The notes under the pieces were generated by a model. That model saw only the letters and a program-made list of their open reading frames with translations. It was not told where the DNA came from and ran no database searches. A stretch of 64,000 nucleotides of DNA from Streptomyces hawaiiensis (GTDB taxonomy: Bacteria; Actinomycetota; Actinomycetes; Streptomycetales; Streptomycetaceae), in contig NZ_CP021978.1 in the NCBI RefSeq assembly GCF_004803895.1, positions 4,278,001-4,342,000 on the forward strand, given 5' to 3'. This document shows positions 58,155 to 64,000 of the stretch, in pieces; position 1 is the first letter of the stretch, and each line of letters opens with the position of its first letter. The position numbers and the translations under genes are program-made.

Positions 58155-61100
58155 CTACCGCGCTCCCACCAGCGACTCCGACGCCGCCTCCCGCTCGGCC
58201 ATCGCGCGCAGCGGTCCGTCCGTCGCCAGCAGCTCCGCGTAGGGACCGCGCTGCACGACCCGTCCCCGGTCCAGCACGAGCACCTCGTCGACCGCTTCGA
58301 GGCCCGCCAGCCGGTGCGTGATGAGCAGCGTCGTCCGGCCCTCGGTGGCGGCCAGCAGATCGGCGGTGAGCGCGTCGGCGGTCGGCAGGTCGAGGTGCTC
58401 GGCGGGCTCGTCCAGCACCAGGACGGGGAAGTCCGCCAGGAGTGCCCGGGCCAGCGCGAGCCGCTGCCGCTGGCCTCCCGACAGCCGCGCCCCGTGCTCG
58501 CCGACGAGCGTGTCGAGCCCGTCGGGCAGGCCGTCGGCCCAGTCCAGCAGCCGGGCACGGCCGAGCGCGGCCCGCAGGTGATCCTCGGTGGCGTCCTTCC
58601 TGGCGAGCAGCAGGTTCTCGCGCAGCGAGCTGTCGAAGAGGTGCGCGTCCTGCGCACACAACCCGACGAGTCCCCGTACGTCGTCGCTGTGCAGCGCGTA
58701 CGCGTCCACGCCCGCCAGCGAGTACGAACCCGCCTCCGCGTCGAGGAACCGCAGCAGCACCTGCGCCAGCGTGGTCTTGCCGGAGCCGGAGGGCCCGACC
58801 ACGGCGATCCGGCGGCCCTCCCCGAGGGTCAGCTCGAGCCCGGCGAGCGCGTTCCGGTCCTGCCCGGCGTACCGGGCGGTCAGCCCCCTGACCACGACCG
58901 GGAACGGTGACGCGGGCGCCTGCCGGGGCCGCTCCGGTTCCCTCACGGGCTCCGGGGCGTCCAGCACCTCGTACACCCGCTCCGCGCTCCGGCGCACGCG
59001 CTGCCGGTACTGCACGGCGAGCGGCAACCCGAGCACGGCCTCGAAGGCGGCTAGCGGGGTCAGGACGACGACGGCCATGGTCACACCGTCGAGTCGCCCG
59101 GCGGCGACCGCCTGCGCGCCGGCCAGGGCGGCGGCCGTGACGGTCAGTCCGGAGATCAGCGCGGTGAGACCGTCACCCAGAGCCGTGGCGGTGGCGGCGC
59201 GCGAGGCGATCCGGGTGAGCACCCCGTCGGCCTCGCGGGCCTGAGCGGTCCGCGCGGGCAGGGCACCGGCGACGGTCAGTTCCGCGGTGCCGGTGAGCAG
59301 GTCGGCCACCCGCGTCGCGAGCACCCCACGGGCGGGCGCCAGCCTGTGCTCGGCCCGCCGGGCCACGGCGCCGGTGATCAGCGGCACGCCCACCCCCGCC
59401 GCCAGGAGCCCGGCCGCGAGCACCGCCCCGGCCTCGGGCAGCAGCCATGCCGTGAAGCCGACCGACGCGGCCGACACGACGACGGCCGACCCGGCCGGCA
59501 GCAGCCACCGCAGCCAGTAGTCCTGCAGCGCGTCCACGTCCGCGACCAGCCGGGAAAGCAGATCACCTCGGCGGACCCGGCGCAGCCCGGCCGGCGCCAG
59601 CCGCTCCAGCCTGCGGAACACCGCGACCCGGGTGTCCGCCAGCATCCGCAGCACGGCGTCGTGGGACACCAGCCGCTCGGCGTACCGGAACACGGCCCGC
59701 CCGATCCCGAACGCACGCGTCGCCGTGACGGCCATCATCAGATACAGCACGGGCGGCTGCTGCGAGGCCCGCGAGATCAGCCACCCGGAGGTGGCCATGA
59801 GCCCCACGGCGCTCCCCAGCGCGAGACTCCCGAGCAGCAGTGCGAGTCCCAGTCGTCCGCGCCGGGCGCCGGACATGGCGCGGACGCGGGCGAGGGCACC
59901 GCCTGAAGCCGACTGCTCCACGGACTCGGCCGGGGTGGGCGGCTCGACCTCGACGGACCGTGTCCCGGCCCCCCGGGCCACGGTCGCCACTGGCAGGGCA
60001 GCGGTGGTCTCGGGCTCCGCCAGCCGCACGACCCGGTCCGCGACCTCCAGCAGCGCCGGCCGGTGCACCACCAGCAGCACCGTCCGGCCGGCCGCGAGAC
60101 GCCGCACCGCCGCAACGACCTCGGCCTCGGTGGCCCCGTCCAGCGCCGCCGTCGGCTCGTCGAGCAGCAGCACGGGCCGGTCCGCGAGGAACGCCCGGGC
60201 CAGCGCGAGCCGCTGCCGCTGCCCGGCGGACAGCCCGGCGCCGTCCTCGCCGAGCACGGTCTCCGCGCCCTCGGGCAGCGCGTCGACGAACTCCAGTGCC
60301 CCGGCGTCCCGCAGCGCCTGCCGCACGGCGTCGTCGTCGGCGTCGGGCCGGGCCAGCCGTACGTTCTCAGCGATCGTCCCGGCGTACAGATGCGGCCGCT
60401 GCGGCACCCACGCGATCCGGGAACGCCACTGCTCCAGGTCGGCGTCGGCGAGATCGACTCCCCCGACCCGCACCCGCCCCTCGGCCGGTCGCACGAACCC
60501 CAGCAGAACGCTCAGCAGCGTCGACTTGCCGGCGCCGCTCGGCCCCACCAGGGCGACCGTCTCCCCGGGCTCGATGCCGAAGGACACGCTCGAGACGGCG
60601 GCCGCCGACCGCCCCGGGTACCGGACGGTCACGCTCTCGAACGACAGCGCACCCTCCGGCACGGCCTCGGAACCGGACGCCAGGACGGGCGTCTCCAGGA
60701 CCTCGAAAATCTCCTCGGCCGCCGCGAGCCCCTCCGCCGCCGCGTGGTACTGAGCCCCCACCTGCCGCAAGGGCAGATACGCCTCGGGCGCGAGGATCAG
60801 GATGACGAGGCCGATGTACAGGTCCATCTCTCCGTGCACCAGCCGCATGCCGATCGTCACGGCGACCAGAGCCACCGAGATCGTCGCGAGCAGTTCCAGC
60901 GCGAAGGAGGAGATGAAGGCGATCCGCAGCGTCCGCATGGTCGCCCGCCGGTACTCGCCGGTGATCCGCCGGATCGACTCGGCCTGCGCCTTGGCCCGCC
61001 CGAACACCTTCAGCGTCGGCAGCCCCGCGACGACGTCCAGGAAGTGCCCGGACAGCCGTGACAGCAGCCGCCACTGACGGTCCATCCGGGACTGGGTGGC

Positions 61101-61640
61101 CCAGCCGATCAGCACCATGAAGACCGGGATGAGGGGGAGGGTGCCCACGATGATGGCCGCGGAGACCCAGTCCTCGGTGACGATCCGCGCCAGCACCGCC
61201 ACGGGCACGACCACCGCGAGACCCAACTGCGGCAGGTAGCGCGAGAAGTAGTCGTCGAGGGCGTCGACTCCCCGGGTGGCCAGGGCGACCAGCGAACCGG
61301 TCCGCTGCCCGCTCAGCCAGCCCGGTCCCAGCTCAGCGGATCGCTCGAGCAGCTGCCCCCGCAGCTCGGACTTCACCGCCGCACTGGCCCGGTGGGCGGC
61401 CAGCTCGGTGAGCCAGCCGACCAGCGCCCGGCCGACCGCGACCACGGTCAACAACAGCAGGGGAGCGCGGAGTTCGGACACCGCCATGCGGTGCTGGAAC
61501 GCACCGACCACCACCTCGGCGATGAGCATCGCCTGCGCGATGACCAGTCCCGCCCCCACGGCCCCCAGGGCCACGACCGCCACCAGGAAGAGGCGGGTGG
61601 CGCGGGCGTACCGGAGCAGACGCGGATCGATTGGTTTCAC
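58155..61640 (-). CDS. cydCD: CydDC thiol/heme exporter, CydD and CydC fused
   Basis: About 1161 residues, roughly twice a single ABC half-transporter. The first half (CydD type) has six helices (LFLVAVVALGAVGAGLVIAQA and following) and an ATPase with Walker A GPSGAGKST, signature LSAGQRQRLALAR and Walker B LLLDEPTAAL. The second half repeats this (Walker A GPSGSGKTT, signature LSGGQRQRLALAR, Walker B LVLDEPAEHLD). The complex exports cysteine/glutathione or heme and is required for cytochrome bd assembly. Start taken at GTG 61640; an in-frame GTG at 61649 inside the parS palindrome would give MFHVK. Confidence 0.95.
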   Translation of the reverse strand: MKPIDPRLLRYARATRLFLVAVVALGAVGAGLVIAQAMLIAEVVVGAFQHRMAVSELRAPLLLLTVVAVGRALVGWLTELAAHRASAAVKSELRGQLLERSAELGPGWLSGQRTGSLVALATRGVDALDDYFSRYLPQLGLAVVVPVAVLARIVTEDWVSAAIIVGTLPLIPVFMVLIGWATQSRMDRQWRLLSRLSGHFLDVVAGLPTLKVFGRAKAQAESIRRITGEYRRATMRTLRIAFISSFALELLATISVALVAVTIGMRLVHGEMDLYIGLVILILAPEAYLPLRQVGAQYHAAAEGLAAAEEIFEVLETPVLASGSEAVPEGALSFESVTVRYPGRSAAAVSSVSFGIEPGETVALVGPSGAGKSTLLSVLLGFVRPAEGRVRVGGVDLADADLEQWRSRIAWVPQRPHLYAGTIAENVRLARPDADDDAVRQALRDAGALEFVDALPEGAETVLGEDGAGLSAGQRQRLALARAFLADRPVLLLDEPTAALDGATEAEVVAAVRRLAAGRTVLLVVHRPALLEVADRVVRLAEPETTAALPVATVARGAGTRSVEVEPPTPAESVEQSASGGALARVRAMSGARRGRLGLALLLGSLALGSAVGLMATSGWLISRASQQPPVLYLMMAVTATRAFGIGRAVFRYAERLVSHDAVLRMLADTRVAVFRRLERLAPAGLRRVRRGDLLSRLVADVDALQDYWLRWLLPAGSAVVVSAASVGFTAWLLPEAGAVLAAGLLAAGVGVPLITGAVARRAEHRLAPARGVLATRVADLLTGTAELTVAGALPARTAQAREADGVLTRIASRAATATALGDGLTALISGLTVTAAALAGAQAVAAGRLDGVTMAVVVLTPLAAFEAVLGLPLAVQYRQRVRRSAERVYEVLDAPEPVREPERPRQAPASPFPVVVRGLTARYAGQDRNALAGLELTLGEGRRIAVVGPSGSGKTTLAQVLLRFLDAEAGSYSLAGVDAYALHSDDVRGLVGLCAQDAHLFDSSLRENLLLARKDATEDHLRAALGRARLLDWADGLPDGLDTLVGEHGARLSGGQRQRLALARALLADFPVLVLDEPAEHLDLPTADALTADLLAATEGRTTLLITHRLAGLEAVDEVLVLDRGRVVQRGPYAELLATDGPLRAMAEREAASESLVGAR

Positions 61641-61648
61641 GTGAAACA
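61633..61648. promoter_or_regulatory. parS: parS site overlapping the cydCD start
   Basis: GGTTTCACGTGAAACA, perfect 14-nt core. It occupies the cydB-cydCD junction; possible cydCD start codons lie within or at its edge, so ParB occupancy could affect cydCD translation or transcription. Confidence 0.83.
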
Positions 61649-61652
61649 CACC

Positions 61653-62657
61653 TCAGTGCGCGGTCTCGGTGATGTGCTGTGTACCGATCCGCTTGCGGAA
61701 GACCCAGTACGTCCAGCCCTGGTAGAGCAGGACGACGGGGGTGGCGATCCCGGCACACCAGGTCATGATCTTCAGTGTGTACGGGCTGGACGAGGCGTTG
61801 GTGACCGTCAGGCTCCAGTCCGGGTTCAGCGTCGACGGCATGACGTTCGGGAAGAGCGTCAGGAAGAGCATCGCCACCGTGGCCACGATGGTGAGACCCG
61901 ACAGGGCGAACGCCCAGCCCTCGCGCCCGGCCCGTGCCGCGACCAGGGCCACGAGGAGCGACGCCACGGCCGCGACCATCGCCACGAGCGACGAACCGTC
62001 ACCCCGGTCGGCCTGCGTCCACAGCAGGAAGGCGAGCGCCAGCAGGGCGGTCACCAGTCCGACGCGCAGCGCCAGCTTCCGCGCCCGCTCCCGGATCTCG
62101 CCGACGGTCTTGAGCCCGACGAACACCGTTCCGTGGAAGGTGAACAGCGCCAGCGTGACCAGACCGCCCAGCAGCGCGTACGGGTTGAGCAGGTCCAGGA
62201 CGCCGCCCGCGTAGTTGAAGTCCTGGTCGATCTTCACGCCTCGCACGATGTTGCCGAAGGCCATGCCCCACAGGAAGGCGGGCAGCAGCGAGGCCCAGAA
62301 GATCACCGTCTCCCAGTTGCGCTGCCAGTTCTCCTCCGGCCGCTTCACGCGGTACTCGAAGGCCACGCCCCGGAGGATCAGGCAGACCAGGATGAGCAGC
62401 AGGGGGAGGTAGAAGCCCGAGAAGAGCGTTGCGTACCACTCGGGGAAGGCGGCGAAGGTCGCGCCGGCCGCCGAGAGCAGCCACACCTCGTTGCCGTCCC
62501 AGACGGGGCCGATGGTGTTGATCAGCACCCGCTTCTCGGGCCGGTTGCGGGCGAGCAGCTTCGTGAGCACCCCGACCCCGAAGTCGAAGCCCTCCAGGAA
62601 GAAGTAGCCGGTCCACAGGACGGCGATCAGGACGAACCAGACGTCGTGCAGTTCCAT
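61653..62657 (-). CDS. cydB: Cytochrome bd ubiquinol oxidase subunit II
   Basis: 334 residues, about eight membrane helices. Characteristic start MELHDVWFVLIAVLWTGYFFLEGFDFGVG, then VWDGNEVWLLSAAGATFAAFPEWYATLFSGFYLPLLL and RGVAFEYR. CydB supports the heme-bearing CydA and the proton channel. It lies 20 nt after cydA and 12 nt before cydCD, forming one operon. Confidence 0.97.
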   Translation of the reverse strand: MELHDVWFVLIAVLWTGYFFLEGFDFGVGVLTKLLARNRPEKRVLINTIGPVWDGNEVWLLSAAGATFAAFPEWYATLFSGFYLPLLLILVCLILRGVAFEYRVKRPEENWQRNWETVIFWASLLPAFLWGMAFGNIVRGVKIDQDFNYAGGVLDLLNPYALLGGLVTLALFTFHGTVFVGLKTVGEIRERARKLALRVGLVTALLALAFLLWTQADRGDGSSLVAMVAAVASLLVALVAARAGREGWAFALSGLTIVATVAMLFLTLFPNVMPSTLNPDWSLTVTNASSSPYTLKIMTWCAGIATPVVLLYQGWTYWVFRKRIGTQHITETAH

Positions 62658-62677
62658 GACTGTGCAGCTCCCTCGGC

Positions 62678-64000
62678 CTAGTACGAGAAGGCCATCGGCT
62701 TGTCGGCGTCACGGGAGTCGCCGCCGATCTTCGTGGGCGGGTTGAGGTCGGCCTCGGTGAGCTCCGGCGGGCCCGCCTTGACGTACTTGGCCAGCAGCTT
62801 GACCTCGACGACGGCGAGGGTCGCGTACAGCGTGGTGAAGACGATCATCGAGGTGATGATCTCGGCCTGGGACACACCGGGGGAGACCGCGTCACGCGTC
62901 TGGAACAGGCCGTAGACAACCCACGGCTGGCGGCCCATCTCGGTGAAGATCCAGCCCCAGGAGCTGGCGATCAGCGGGAAGCCCAGGGTGAGGATCGCGA
63001 TGCGCCAGTACCACTTGGTGAGGGTCGGGCCGAGCGCCTTCTTCGGCAGCAGCACGAGGTGCGGCACCTCGTCGTCGCCCACCCTCAGGTGCTGCGGCAG
63101 CATGAACTTCTTGCGGGTGAGCCACAGCCCGGCCAGGCCGATGGCGAACGACGTCATGCCGAAGCCGATCATCCACCGGAAGCCCCAGTAGGCGACGGGG
63201 ATGTTGGGCCGGTAGTCACCGGGCCCGTACTTCTCCTGCTCGGCCTTGTTGATGTCGTTGATGCCGGGCACGTACGAGGTGAAGTCGTCCTTCGCCAGGA
63301 AGGACAGCAGGCCGGGGATCTCGATGGCGACCTTGTTGTGGCCCTTGTCGACGTCGCCGACCGCGAAGACCGAGAAGGGAGCCGGCTTCTCGCCGTCCCA
63401 CAGCGCCTCGGCCGCAGCCATCTTCATCGGCTGCTGCTGGTACATGATCTTGCCGAGGACGTCGCCGCTGATCGCGGTGAGGAGGCCGCCGATGACGACA
63501 GTGACGAGGCCCAGCCGCAGCGAGGTCTTCATCACGGGGATGTGCTTCTTGCGGACCAGGTGGAAGGCGGCGATGCCGACCATGAAGGCCCCGCCGGTCA
63601 GGAAGGCCGCGGTGAGCGTGTGGAAGACCTGGGCGAGCGCGGTGTTCTGGGTCAGAACCAGCCAGAAGTCCGTGAGCTCGGCCCGGCCCTTCGCCTCGTT
63701 GATCCGGTAGCCGACCGGGTGCTGCATCCAGGAGTTGGCCGCGAGGATGAAGTAGGCCGACAGGATCGTGCCGATCGAGACCATCCATATACACGCCAGG
63801 TGGATCTTCTTCGGCAGCTTGTCCCAGCCGAAGATCCACAGGCCGATGAAGGTCGACTCGAAGAAGAAGGCGATCAGAGCCTCGAAGGCCAGCGGCGCAC
63901 CGAAGACGTCACCGACGAAGCGTGAGTAGTCCGACCAGTTCATGCCGAACTGGAACTCCTGCACGATGCCGGTGACCACGCCCATCGCGATGTTGATCAG
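62678..64000 (-). CDS. cydA: Cytochrome bd ubiquinol oxidase subunit I (5' end outside window)
   Basis: The visible C-terminal 440 residues end at the window edge in an open frame (LINIAMGVVTGIVQEFQFGMNW). Several helices are missing from the N-terminus, including the heme ligand near residue 19 in the family. Visible: the helix with the proximal heme b558 His in AFMVGIAAFHLVRKKH, the Met of RWMIGFGMTSF, and the strictly conserved GRQPW in TEMGRQPWVVYG. The short Q-loop is typical of actinobacterial CydA. It catalyses quinol oxidation and oxygen reduction under low oxygen and is often controlled by the redox regulator Rex, whose site would lie upstream of this window. Confidence 0.97.
   Translation of the reverse strand: MINIAMGVVTGIVQEFQFGMNWSDYSRFVGDVFGAPLAFEALIAFFFESTFIGLWIFGWDKLPKKIHLACIWMVSIGTILSAYFILAANSWMQHPVGYRINEAKGRAELTDFWLVLTQNTALAQVFHTLTAAFLTGGAFMVGIAAFHLVRKKHIPVMKTSLRLGLVTVVIGGLLTAISGDVLGKIMYQQQPMKMAAAEALWDGEKPAPFSVFAVGDVDKGHNKVAIEIPGLLSFLAKDDFTSYVPGINDINKAEQEKYGPGDYRPNIPVAYWGFRWMIGFGMTSFAIGLAGLWLTRKKFMLPQHLRVGDDEVPHLVLLPKKALGPTLTKWYWRIAILTLGFPLIASSWGWIFTEMGRQPWVVYGLFQTRDAVSPGVSQAEIITSMIVFTTLYATLAVVEVKLLAKYVKAGPPELTEADLNPPTKIGGDSRDADKPMAFSY

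Overview
This window comes from the chromosome of a Streptomyces species. The GC content is very high, third codon positions are almost all G or C, GTG starts are common, and stop/start overlaps (GTGA, ATGA) link genes into operons. The gene content also fits: an SSI-type protease inhibitor, a SigE-family ECF sigma factor, SpoIIAB-like ATPases, a CydCD fusion and a copper cluster with a Tat-exported Dyp peroxidase. Several palindromes of the actinobacterial parS type (core GTTTCACGTGAAAC) and groups of DnaA boxes suggest the window lies within roughly 100-200 kb of oriC. From memory, gene order resembles the S. coelicolor interval between the sti-type inhibitor gene and cydA; this was not checked.

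Layout. 1-1217: end of a MarR regulator, a decayed tyrosine integrase beside tRNA-Arg(ACG), then tRNA-Ser(GCT). 1401-9542: secreted subtilisin inhibitor, a 1619-residue PAS/pseudo-kinase/pseudo-receiver protein, an acyl-CoA synthetase and an ECF sigma factor. 9676-12148: three overlapping genes resembling the actinobacterial steroid side-chain module (MaoC-DUF35, MaoC, thiolase-like aldolase). 12319-15871: small secreted protein, prim-pol protein, DinB-like protein and a GNAT acetyltransferase. 16038-20360: a giant HTH/nSTAND NTPase/14-repeat WD40 protein. 20766-23508: ferredoxin, PIG-L deacetylase, glycosyltransferase and small proteins, then tRNA-Ser(TGA). 23783-29811: HtrA/PepD protease, glycerophosphodiesterase, SpoIIAB-like ATPase, SEC-C/DUF5926 protein, a secreted protein and an inactive-looking prim-pol paralogue. 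30431-38020: SpoIIE-like phosphatase, aminopeptidase P, a CitG-like protein, a fused alpha-beta glycyl-tRNA synthetase and a second SpoIIAB-like ATPase. 38265-44486: copper cluster (membrane protein, YcnI, Sco, PCuAC, CopCD, DtpA-type peroxidase). 44549-48710: pheA, a DnaA-box region, serS, HAD phosphatase, tRNA-Ser(GCT) and a small protein. 48812-52330: four-gene ABC exporter operon. 52493-58053: EphD-like hydrolase/SDR fusion, KptA, LLM oxidoreductase, HAD phosphatase, M23 peptidase. 58155-64000: cydCD, cydB and partial cydA (cytochrome bd oxidase and its assembly exporter).

Most of this is core-genome housekeeping. No phage-defence island, CRISPR array, intact mobile element or biosynthetic cluster is visible. 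The strongest candidate for something undescribed is a pair of stand-alone hairpins (about 15871-15919, minus; about 28386-28432, plus). They share an identical 14-nt C-rich loop and show three compensatory stem changes. Each follows the same extended -10 promoter and ends in a U-tract, so they look like members of a small-RNA family.
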